From the NCBI GenBank assembly GCA_963724385.1, contig CAVRUJ010000001.1:1612001-1676000 (forward strand): 64,000 nucleotides of DNA, written 5' to 3'. Shown here piece after piece: positions 55,355 through 62,482 of the stretch. The notes beneath the pieces were generated by a model. That model was not told the origin of the DNA. It ran no database searches and saw only the letters and a program-made list of their open reading frames with translations. The DNA is from DASXQK01 sp963724385. GTDB taxonomy: Bacteria; Pseudomonadota; Alphaproteobacteria; Dongiales; Dongiaceae. Every line of letters starts with the position of its first letter. Position 1 is the stretch's first letter. The position numbers and the translations under genes were made by a program.

Positions 55355-55700
55355 TCAAAGCGGGACCGCCGGCAGAGTCAACTGTCGATGGTTTCGCTCT
55401 CCCGGAATCATCTTGATTTGCCCAGCAAGCCCGGCCGTCGATTGACGGCCGGGCTTATTGCTGCCGGCATCGCAGAGCTCGAAAATGCCGGCGAGCTAGC
55501 CCTTGACTTCGATCGGTAGCTCGCCTTCTTCGGGAACCAGCCGGGTCGCCTCGATCAGTGACCTGACAAGGTCGAACGCCTCGTCCTTGGTCGCGGGCTC
55601 ACGCAGCGGCTCATGGGGCACTTCGACCTTGCGGCGCTAGACCTCGGCCCGTTTGGGGTGGATCAAGGGCGCATCCTTCGCTGGCGAGTTGACAGCCTTG
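55355..55700 (-). pseudogene. Relic of a large serine recombinase, C-terminal end
   Basis: One minus-strand frame can be followed for about 110 codons through two in-frame TAG stops (55639-55637 and 55498-55496). It reads 'DAPLIHPKRAEV*RRKVEV', 'EAFDLVRSLIEATRLVPEEG', 'IEVKG*LAGIFELCDAGSNK', 'LAGQIKMIPGERNHRQLTLP' and ends at 55355. This is the best-preserved of four such tails and fixes the family. The catalytic domain is absent. Confidence 0.75.
55427..55456. repeat. Perfect 13-bp inverted repeat
   Basis: AAGCCCGGCCGTC (55427-55439), spacer GATT, GACGGCCGGGCTT (55444-55456). The stem is GC-rich with a 4-base loop, terminator-like, although it lies inside the recombinase relic. It could terminate transcription on either strand. 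Confidence 0.55.
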
Positions 55701-56288
55701 CTGGCGGGATAAACCGCCATGTCCTTGGCGGGATTGCGCGTATGGCGCGGTCAATACGATGGGCTATCCGATTCTCTCGAAGTCCCCGCGGCACGCTGAC
55801 CTCTGATTATCATTGTTCACGAATAGCTTAAATCTAATGCGGCAATAATAATTCCACAGTGAAATATGCAGCGAGCGTTGGTGTCACTCCTAAACACCGA
55901 TTATTTCAGCACGCAACTGTTCGATTCAGAACAGACCTCGTACTGGCGCTCGGTACAATGCACATGTTGGATTTTCCGCAGGAGGCAGGGTCATCACGCG
56001 CTTTTCCAAATATCTGATGGTCGCCGCCGCCCTCATCATCGCGGGATCTTTTGTCGGCAATTTGATGCCGTTGCCATGACCGATCCTTGGCAAATGGCAT
56101 GAAGTAAGGACCGCTGCGGTTCATCAATTGGAGGTAAGGCCGCTACGCCGTTCCCCTCGGTGGCGAACCCGCAGTTGATTTGACAAATGCTTGGTCATTG
56201 TTGGTCGGCAACCATGTGGGCATATGGCATCACCGGCTGAGGCATTGCAGGCAACTGCACGTCGCCCAGGTCGCTCGGGAGGGCAACC

Positions 56289-56678
56289 ATGAAGGCTTCC
56301 ATCTGGCGACTGAGTATAGGACTAGCGCTTCCTTTGCTTTGGGTCATTAGCTCCGCGCGGGCCGCGGAAATCACGCCGCGCTGTCCTTTACCTGCTTCAA
56401 GCATGCTCTTCGAATTGATGCACGATGTGCCCGATGCGGTCGTGCTCGAGCTTCGCGGCAATGAAGCAAGGCGGGCCATTGCACTATTCAATCCCTTGCC
56501 AAAGCAAAGAAGTGATTCGGCCGACCGGTTCTATATTGCCCTTCGACCCGGCTTCCCATTTTCCCGTCTGATGATTGCCAGGCACGGATGTATCGAAAAT
56601 GACGCGCTGGTCGATGTGCGTGTTGCCGTTGCCATCAAGAGGGCCGTCAGGAGATTCGATGTAGCGAGGTCGTTCTGA
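56289..56678 (+). CDS. Secreted hypothetical protein
   Basis: A 129-residue protein with a clear signal peptide ('WRLSIGLALPLLWVISSARA', cleavage after 'ARA') and GGGAGGG as ribosome site. The mature part has two Cys ('ITPRCPLPASS', 'IARHGCIENDAL') that could form a disulfide, and a basic C-terminus. Not recognised. It stands alone. Confidence 0.6.
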   Translation: MKASIWRLSIGLALPLLWVISSARAAEITPRCPLPASSMLFELMHDVPDAVVLELRGNEARRAIALFNPLPKQRSDSADRFYIALRPGFPFSRLMIARHGCIENDALVDVRVAVAIKRAVRRFDVARSF

Positions 56679-57143
56679 ATGCCTGCTGGAAGGGATTGCA
56701 CCGGTCATTGCCTGTCTTCTTCTAAGGCTTGATAGTTCCACCCGAAGATTGCGTGTCTCTCGGGACGCAAAGCGGGGATTGTCTTTAGGTGATCGTCGGC
56801 AGTGCTATGTGATTTTCGCCAGTTTTTGGTGCTCGCTAGACAAAGCGCTGAGCGCCCGCCCGGCTTTCGTATGGCCGAAGATTTGGGTTGCCCTAGCGCT
56901 CGCGGCAATCATGGCAAGTCGGGTGAGGTCCAGGGTTTCCTCCATCTCGCCCGACCTCGGAGCGAGGTCGCAGTCCAAATTCCAGGCTTCTTCATTGGCG
57001 CTCGGCTTCGGTACTTTTTATCGCTTAGGAGCTGTCAGCGCAGGGTGGGCTAAGTCAGCAGAGGGCTGGGCATAAAACACGTGGGCGCTGCTTATAGGAG
57101 TTCCCTTGGCCACTTCCTTTGGATTGAGGGAAGGGCCCTTGGG
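56679..57143. other. Intergenic region without a recognised gene
   Basis: About 465 bp. A plus-strand ORF at 56749-57075 has no ribosome site and an unlikely composition. Nothing else was seen. Confidence 0.35.
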
Positions 57144-57512
57144 TCACATTCTTCTGGACTGCTTAATCCAGGCTCTCAGCCCTTTCAGAACGTCGGCCCT
57201 GATTCCGAAGCGTGCGCTAGGATCGTCAGAAACAAATTGATCTCGGGCCTGTCTCACTGAGATTTCGTGCCTGAGCATTTTCCGAGCGAACGCGTCGCCC
57301 GCGGAGATCAGGTCTGCAATCCGGATTTCATTTTCAAGACAACAACGAGTCAAAATACGCGCTTCGACGACGCGCTGTGCCGCCGCCAACGCTAGGACGC
57401 CCTTCACATTCGACGAAGTGCGAATTACTAGTAGAACGGCTAGCACCTTGACGTCACCAGAGCGCTTGTCGGTAACAGTGATATTTGTGCCATCGATCGG
57501 AGGTGCGATCAC
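57144..57512 (-). CDS. Hypothetical protein, possibly truncated
   Basis: A 122-residue ORF. The segment 'AAAQRVVEARILTRCCLENEIRIADL' resembles the core helix of DUF5677-type proteins ('..ISRCCFEN..'), and the remainder is charged and helical ('MLRHEISVRQARDQFVSDD'). DUF5677 proteins are normally about twice as long, so this may be a remnant with a new N-terminus. Low confidence in both reality and family. Confidence 0.4.
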   Translation of the reverse strand: MIAPPIDGTNITVTDKRSGDVKVLAVLLVIRTSSNVKGVLALAAAQRVVEARILTRCCLENEIRIADLISAGDAFARKMLRHEISVRQARDQFVSDDPSARFGIRADVLKGLRAWIKQSRRM

Positions 57513-57805
57513 GGACGGCTACAAGGCGGACCGCAAGCGCGTCATAGAGGCGCTCAATGAGGGGCTGGCTGTCCGCGGTCAGCGATCGTGAGACGGAGCG
57601 GGTGAAAGGAACAAGGCGGATTTCTGGCTCATCGTAGCCCTACCGGATTGTTGCCGCACAGGCAGATGAACTGACCTGTGCAATTGGGAACTGCGGATAG
57701 TCGCTCGCACGGCTACGAATAGGGTCCGGCAAGCGTCCCGCGATCGAAGCCGTCGGGAGCTGAGCCTCGATCGGCACAACTGCAATTCAACAAGGAGAAA
57801 GTACC

Positions 57806-58096
57806 ATGTTTAGGATATCCGTTGTCCGCGCTGCCGCCCTCATAGCCGGAGCCCTCAGCGTTGCGCCGTTGACGGCCATCCAGGCCCGGGCCGATGCCTG
57901 CCTTTCGACCGACATCATCGATGGCAGCACGGCCGCCCAGGCTACTGCAAAAATGGAAGCTGCCGGGTTTCGGCAGCCCCACGACCTAAGCAAAGGCTGC
58001 GACAACTTCTGGTACGGCCGCGCAACGCAAAATGGCCAGCCCGTGAATGTCGTATTGCCGGTCGGCGGGGAGCCCTTCGTCACCCACGGCAGCTGA
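57806..58096 (+). CDS. Small secreted protein (paralogue of the frameshifted gene at 46321)
   Basis: A 96-residue protein with a signal peptide ('VVRAAALIAGALSVAPLTAI', cleavage near 'ARA') and AAGGAGA as ribosome site. The mature part is about 67 residues with two Cys: 'ADACLSTDIIDGS', then 'KMEAAGFRQPHDLSKGCDNFWYG' and 'VNVVLPVGGEPF'. The paralogue at 46.3 kb has the same layout but lacks the first Cys. The family is not recognised; periplasmic localisation is likely. It lies just upstream of the csbD gene. Confidence 0.78.
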   Translation: MFRISVVRAAALIAGALSVAPLTAIQARADACLSTDIIDGSTAAQATAKMEAAGFRQPHDLSKGCDNFWYGRATQNGQPVNVVLPVGGEPFVTHGS

Positions 58097-58220
58097 GCTG
58101 AGTTGGGCCCAAGAGTCAGAGAGTTGCCGTAGGCGACTTTGTATAGGCACGATGGACCGTTCCGCGCGGACTTCGCGGCATTCAAACAATCACCGCTCAT
58201 GGAGCGTGAAAGGGAACAAG

Positions 58221-58394
58221 ATGGACAAGGATCGAATCAAGGGCGCGGCCAACCAGTCCAAGGGCAGCATGAAGGAAGCGGTCGGCAAGCTGACGGGCGA
58301 CGACAAACTCAAGATCGAAGGCAAGACCGACAAGGCGGTTGGCAAGGTGCAGAGCGCCTTGGGTCGCTTGAAGGATACAATTCGCGGCGAATAG
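58221..58394 (+). CDS. CsbD-family stress protein, copy 1
   Basis: A 57-residue hydrophilic protein, below the usual ORF cut-off. Pattern 'MDKDRIKGAANQSKGSMKEA', then 'VGKLTGDDKLKIEGKTDKAVGKVQ', typical of the CsbD family (helical bundle, general-stress induced). AAAGG lies just upstream. It is followed after 47 bp by a 26-residue membrane microprotein. A second csbD with the same follower occurs in opposite orientation at 60912-61085. Confidence 0.9.
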   Translation: MDKDRIKGAANQSKGSMKEAVGKLTGDDKLKIEGKTDKAVGKVQSALGRLKDTIRGE

Positions 58395-58441
58395 ATCTCT
58401 GGCTGATAAACGCCAGCTGGAATGGGAATGGAAGGTAAATA

Positions 58442-58522
58442 ATGACGACAATTGTGGTGGTACTTCTGATAGTTCTGCTCTTCGGCGGTGGGGGCTACGG
58501 CTACAGGCGATGGCGAGGCTGA
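58442..58522 (+). CDS. Membrane microprotein downstream of csbD, copy 1
   Basis: A 26-residue ORF: hydrophobic helix ('MTTIVVVLLIVLLFGGGGYG') followed by 'YRRWRG'. Its homologue at 60779-60862 has the same length, the same GGGGYGY-x-RWR ending and the same position after a csbD gene, with different codons. This conservation between copies is the evidence that it is a gene. It is probably inserted in the inner membrane with the basic end in the cytoplasm. Function unknown; somewhat like DUF3309-type small proteins. Confidence 0.75.
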   Translation: MTTIVVVLLIVLLFGGGGYGYRRWRG

Positions 58523-58707
58523 CGTGCCAGGATCGGCCGCCAGCGCCAGCGGCTGGCCGGGGCATGGTCTGGCGGACGCAGGACAGGATTCCAGACCGGG
58601 ACCTGGGCACACCCCACGCAGGGCTGCCGCGAGTTTCGCACTGAACGCGGGCTGCCCGGGCTGCCCGGGCTGACTGACGCATCAATCATCGGGAGGAAGC
58701 AACTTCG

Positions 58708-58929
58708 ATGAAACCCATGGCAATGGCGGGGCTGGCATTGATCGCCCTTGGCGTAGTGGGGTTGGCATATGGGCGGTTCTCCTATACGACCCAGGAGAAG
58801 GTGCTCGACGTCGGGCCCATCACGGCTACGGTGGGTGAGCAGCACCATGTGGACATCCCCGACATCGCCGGCATTGGCGCGATCGTCGTCGGCGGACTGC
58901 TCGTGTTCTTCAGTCGGCGCGCGGCCTGA
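58708..58929 (+). CDS. Small two-helix membrane protein
   Basis: A 73-residue protein with a helix at each end ('MAMAGLALIALGVVGLAYG' and 'IAGIGAIVVGGLLVFFS'). A central polar loop reads 'SYTTQEKVLDVGPITATVGEQHHVDIP'. GGGAGGAAG precedes the start. Similar proteins are common in Proteobacteria as DUF3185-like hypotheticals. It belongs to the small-stress-protein cluster. Confidence 0.8.
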   Translation: MKPMAMAGLALIALGVVGLAYGRFSYTTQEKVLDVGPITATVGEQHHVDIPDIAGIGAIVVGGLLVFFSRRAA

Positions 58930-59023
58930 CCTCGCCTGCGGTCGCCGAGGCAACGACGATGCTTGACTGGCGCAGAATGCGCTCCATATCGGGGGTGCTT
59001 CCCCCGGGACGAGGAAGACAGAG

Positions 59024-59323
59024 ATGAAGCACAACCGAAGGGCCGCCCGGAAGGCTTCGGCCTCGATCCAGGCCGAGATCTCGAAGATCGGAGACGACAT
59101 TGCATCGCTGGGCAACGCGCTGGGCGAGAACGCCTCGGCGGAGGCCAAAGCGACGATTCGATCTCTGCGGCAGCGGTTCGACAGCCTGACGGACAGCGCC
59201 AGCTCGCTGACAGAGGAGGCGGTGGGTGACGCCAGCAAGACCATCGCCGAGAACCCGTTCATGGCGGTCGGTGCCGCCTTTGGCCTGGGCGTCGTGCTCG
59301 GCGCCTTGCTGCTCCGCCGCTGA
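59024..59323 (+). CDS. DUF883 (ElaB/YqjD-like) membrane-anchored protein
   Basis: A 99-residue protein: helical, charged N-terminal part ('AEISKIGDDIASLGNALGEN', 'ATIRSLRQRFDSLTDSA') and a C-terminal membrane anchor ('FMAVGAAFGLGVVLGALLL') ending in Arg-Arg. YqjD and ElaB are stress-induced, inner-membrane-anchored and bind ribosomes in E. coli. GAGGAAG precedes the start. Confidence 0.88.
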   Translation: MKHNRRAARKASASIQAEISKIGDDIASLGNALGENASAEAKATIRSLRQRFDSLTDSASSLTEEAVGDASKTIAENPFMAVGAAFGLGVVLGALLLRR

Positions 59324-59456
59324 CGAAGCTCCGGCGAATTTCGCCGGGGAAGACGCGAGGACCGAGCGGCGGACTATAAAACTGCGCGGTACCGCTTGGT
59401 GCCTGGTTTCGCGGTGCTCAGTCGTGTCTTCCTACCACGCAAAGAAAGCTTCAAGA

Positions 59457-60138
59457 ATGCCGGTAGGCCACAGAGAGCGGCACCGCACGAAGAACATCGG
59501 GTGGCTGCGCGCGGCGGTGCTGGGCGCCAACGACGGCGTCCTTTCGACAGCGAGCCTGGTGCTGGGTGTCACGGCCGCCCATGGGACGCGCGGTAGCGTG
59601 CTGGTTGCGGGCGTCGCCGGTTTGGTCGCGGGGGCCATGTCTATGGCGGCAGGCGAGTACGTCTCTGTACACTCCCAGGCGGACACCGAACGGGCCGACC
59701 TCAAGCGCGAGCGCGCGGAACTGAAGGCAGACGACAAGGGCAAGCACAAGGAACTGACGGCGATCTATGTTGGCCGCGGCCTCGAGCATGCGCTCGCGAA
59801 GAAGGTTGCCGATCAGCTCATGGCCCATGACGCCCTGGCGCTCATGCCCGCGACGAACTCGGCGTCTGCGAGGCTCTGAGAGCCCGTCCCATTCAGGCCG
59901 CGTTTTCGTCGGCCGCCAGCTTCGCTGTCGGATCGGCAATGCCTCTCCGGGTTACTGCCATAACCCCGGCGGCCGGTCTGATCGTCTTCGTATCAGGAAC
60001 CTCGCTGCTCTTCCTCGCGCTCCTGGGTGCCTTGGCGGCGCGTGTGTGTTGCCGGGCGCAATTCGCGTCACCTTCTGGGGCGCATTGGCCATGGGCATAA
60101 CCGCCGGAGCCGGTGCCCTGGTCGGAACGGTGGTGTAA
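59457..60138 (+). pseudogene. VIT/CCC1-family transporter, frameshifted
   Basis: The first 130 codons are normal VIT family sequence ('WLRAAVLGANDGVLSTASLVLGV', 'VAGAMSMAAGEYVSVHSQADTE'); relatives carry iron or manganese out of the cytoplasm. One base is missing near 59845 (CTGGCGCT instead of CTGGGCGCT), and the second frame reads 'CEALRARPIQAAFSSAASFAVGSAMPLR'. A further net -1 shift near 60045 is needed to reach 'IRVTFWGALAMGITAGAGALVGTVV' and the stop at 60138. All parts of the protein are represented, so it decayed recently or the sequence has errors here. Confidence 0.8.
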
Positions 60139-60563
60139 GCGGGGTCAATCAAGGCCATGCAGACGACAGACAGCCGAGCTGCTAGCCGGGCCTTCAGAGG
60201 AGCTTGAGAGCAGTCATTGCTCGGCCCATTCGATGAGGTCCCAACGTCGGCAACGAATTGATCGGCTGAAAACGCCAACAATGCGAGGACCGCCGCCGAG
60301 GAGGCGCCAGTTCTGGAGCGCGCGCATAGGGTATCGCAGTCACCCCCTTGCGCTAAGAGTCCTCGTGCTCGCCCACAACGGCAAGCAGGCGTGAGCCTGA
60401 CCAAAGCTGACCTCGCCAGCGCCGGCGCTGCCGCTTATCTGGAAGATTCCGCGCCAAGCTACTGCCGGCCACAACACGGCAAAGCGAAGCGTCCGAGAGC
60501 TGACCGACAAACGTGATTACGCAGTGTTCTATGGCCCCGAGATCGCGACATTCACCTGCCGAC
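60139..60563. other. Convergent intergenic region
   Basis: About 425 bp between the VIT pseudogene and the minus-strand small-protein genes. No gene, repeat or strong terminator hairpin was recognised. Confidence 0.4.
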
Positions 60564-60680
60564 TTAGCCTGGCAGATCCCCACCCATATGCAAGAAGGCG
60601 AGCAGACCGACCACGACGACAATCCTGCCGATGACGAAGTACGGGGCATTGTTGGAGCCGCCGTTCTTGTCGTCGGCCAT
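60564..60680 (-). CDS. Small single-pass membrane protein
   Basis: A 38-residue protein with a polar N-terminus ('MADDKNGGSNNAPY') and one transmembrane helix ('FVIGRIVVVVGLLAFLHM'). GGAGGG lies 5 bp before the ATG, a strong ribosome site. The longer frame that contains it is spurious. It is the third small gene on the minus strand after csbD and the GYGY microprotein. Not recognised. Confidence 0.65.
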   Translation of the reverse strand: MADDKNGGSNNAPYFVIGRIVVVVGLLAFLHMGGDLPG

Positions 60681-60778
60681 ATGTCCCTCCAAAAGGGGGG
60701 ATTCGTTCGCGGTTGCAGGGCGACGGTTTGTCCAAAAGCCCCGCCTGTGCGGCGTCGCCGTTGGGCTTGCCCCGTTCG

Positions 60779-60862
60779 CTAACGCCAACGGCTGTAGCCG
60801 TAGCCCCCGCCACCGAACAAGAGGACGATTACAACAATTATGAGAATTGTCGACATCGACAT
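60779..60862 (-). CDS. Membrane microprotein downstream of csbD, copy 2
   Basis: A 27-residue ORF: 'MSMSTILIIVVIVLLFGGGG' followed by 'YGYSRWR'. It is homologous to the microprotein at 58442-58522 and again lies 49 bp after a csbD gene. The ATG at 60856 gives a 25-residue form. AAGG precedes the start. Confidence 0.75.
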   Translation of the reverse strand: MSMSTILIIVVIVLLFGGGGYGYSRWR

Positions 60863-60911
60863 TACACACCTTCCGTTCTGGTTCCCGTCGGACGCTATTG
60901 GCCGGCGGTGA

Positions 60912-61085
60912 CTATTTCCCGCGAAGCGCATCCTTCAGCCCGCCGACGGCGCTCTGAACTTTGCCTACTGCCTTGTCAGCCTTGCCTTCGGCTTCGAGCT
61001 TGGCATCACCGGCTAGCTTGCCGGTCGCTTCCTTGACGGCGCCCTTCGCTTGGTTGGCCGCACCCTTGATCCGATCGTTGTCCAT
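60912..61085 (-). CDS. CsbD-family stress protein, copy 2
   Basis: A 57-residue protein: 'MDNDRIKGAANQAKGAVKEA', then 'TGKLAGDAKLEAEGKADKAVGKVQ'. It has the same length as copy 1 at 58221 and is similar along its whole length. AAAAGGG precedes the ATG at 61085. It starts the minus-strand unit csbD/GYGY microprotein/38-residue membrane protein. Confidence 0.9.
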   Translation of the reverse strand: MDNDRIKGAANQAKGAVKEATGKLAGDAKLEAEGKADKAVGKVQSAVGGLKDALRGK

Positions 61086-61384
61086 TTGATTCCCTTTTCT
61101 GGTTCGAGGTCGGCAACTGGTGAGATCTCCGGAAGATTCTGCGCATTGACTGATGCTGTCTGTATAAAATTGCTCACCAATAATAATTCATCAACTGGCA
61201 GGGGATCGGGTCACCCTCGGTAGTTATCCCCCACCTCGATCATAATCATGACGATATCCAATAGAGCACAATATTTGCGGCGATATTTATTCCCGACATG
61301 TACTTTTGTGAACAGCCGAGTGCGCCGCAATCGTCTACTGCTCGCGATCTCGCACCCAGTTAAACTCAGAATCAGGAGATTGTT
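61086..61384. promoter_or_regulatory. Divergent, AT-rich promoter region
   Basis: About 300 bp between the minus-strand csbD and the plus-strand Thr-rich gene, notably AT-richer than its surroundings. TATAAAAT at about 61162 and other AT runs are promoter-like, but no specific sigma-factor motif could be identified with confidence. Confidence 0.4.
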
Positions 61385-61678
61385 ATGAATGGATCCGCCT
61401 TTGGCCGATCTGGACTCGCCTACGCTCTGGCCCTTGCGATCGGACTGGTCAGCGGACCTCTCGCGCTCGCAGACAGTACCTCGACCAACTCTACCGTGAA
61501 TACGGACGGCAGCACCACCAGCACCACCACGACGACGCCGACTCCGACCAACAGCTCAACAACGACGACGGTGACGCCGAATTACTATGGCGGAACGACC
61601 ACCAAGTCCACCACCACCACTACCGACGATAATGCCGGCGGAACGACCACCAAATCCACCACCACGACGACCTATTAG
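61385..61678 (+). CDS. Secreted Thr/Ser-rich low-complexity protein
   Basis: A 97-residue protein with a signal peptide ('LAYALALAIGLVSGPLALA') and AGGAGA as ribosome site. The mature part is almost entirely Thr, Ser, Asn and Gly. A duplicated segment 'GGTTTKSTTTTT' occurs twice with a 'DDNA' spacer. This could be a linker-like or surface protein, perhaps O-modified; no function is known. Confidence 0.7.
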   Translation: MNGSAFGRSGLAYALALAIGLVSGPLALADSTSTNSTVNTDGSTTSTTTTTPTPTNSSTTTTVTPNYYGGTTTKSTTTTTDDNAGGTTTKSTTTTTY

Positions 61679-61810
61679 CCCGGATTGCCTGGATAACTCC
61701 CAAACTGGGTCTTCTCCCTGACCATTGGCATGGCCGGCGATTGCCTCACTCGTAACCTGGCTCACGACGCCGAGCTTGGCGGGAAGTCGGGGTCTGGTGC
61801 CGAAGGCTAA

Positions 61811-62095
61811 CTACTGAGCTCGGCGTGCCCGCCGTGGTTGCCCGGCATGAGCTGCAATAGGCGTCGGACGGCTACAGCGTAGGTAGCTTGTTGGCGAGAA
61901 CCGGGCGTTCAGCGAATCGAGTCCCCAAAATCGCAGGGTCACTTCACCTTTGGACAGCGCCTGGCTCATGTTTAGGGGCGGCCCAAACGCCGATAGCTGT
62001 CGGGCAAGCGGTTCCCGCATACGCCGGAAATCCGCCACCAGATCGTCATGCGTCACCATAGGTCGCTCCGTCGGATAGACAGATACCGTTGTCAT
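61811..62095 (-). CDS. Hypothetical protein
   Basis: A 94-residue ORF. The N-terminal half ('MVTHDDLVADFRRMREPLARQLSAFGPPL') looks like genuine helical protein. The C-terminus is Arg-rich and less convincing, so the gene may be frameshifted. Not recognised. The 390 bp that follow (62096-62482) have short overlapping ORFs on both strands, none well supported. Confidence 0.35.
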   Translation of the reverse strand: MTTVSVYPTERPMVTHDDLVADFRRMREPLARQLSAFGPPLNMSQALSKGEVTLRFWGLDSLNARFSPTSYLRCSRPTPIAAHAGQPRRARRAQ

Positions 62096-62482
62096 ATAGG
62101 AGCGGGGGCGATGAATTGCGCTGACCGAGGCCCTACAGCTACGAGTTGGCCCCGGGCCTAGATAAGGCCAGATGGAAACCGTCGAGATCGTGTTCTTCGC
62201 AGGCGACGAGAACTACGCCCGCCGGCCGATTTATCTGGGCAGTACACCAGTCTTGTACCAGATAGTCGATCGCCATCGCTATTTGTGTGCTGTACGGCAC
62301 ATCCAAGGATTCGATTGTCGGCTAGTAGTGGTATCTCAAGGTGAACCCCGGCCAGCGTACCAGCGGTGCGCCATGCCACAGAAGACTTAGCGAAGTTCGC
62401 CGTGGCCGCATCGGCGCGGCGCCTGCCTCAGTGCTTCCGGCTGCAATTGCCGCGGAGCCGATCCCGATAAAGGTGGATTACA

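Larger units (their letters stand above)
55003..56288. other. Gene-poor region with a recombinase relic
   Basis: Nearly 1.3 kb without an intact gene. It contains the serine-recombinase relic (55355-55700), a perfect inverted repeat, and AT-richer DNA around 55800-55870. The ORF at 55866-56102 has no ribosome site and is not supported. Confidence 0.5.

Noticed and set aside
55866..56102. 78-codon ORF and a nested hydrophobic frame (about 56020-56080)
   Set aside because: The main frame has no ribosome site. The nested frame (about 20-30 hydrophobic residues) has AGGAGG nearby but no suitably placed start codon.
62158..62390. Overlapping ORFs on both strands between the Thr-rich and RcnB-like genes
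   Set aside because: Both are short, overlap each other completely and show no family resemblance.
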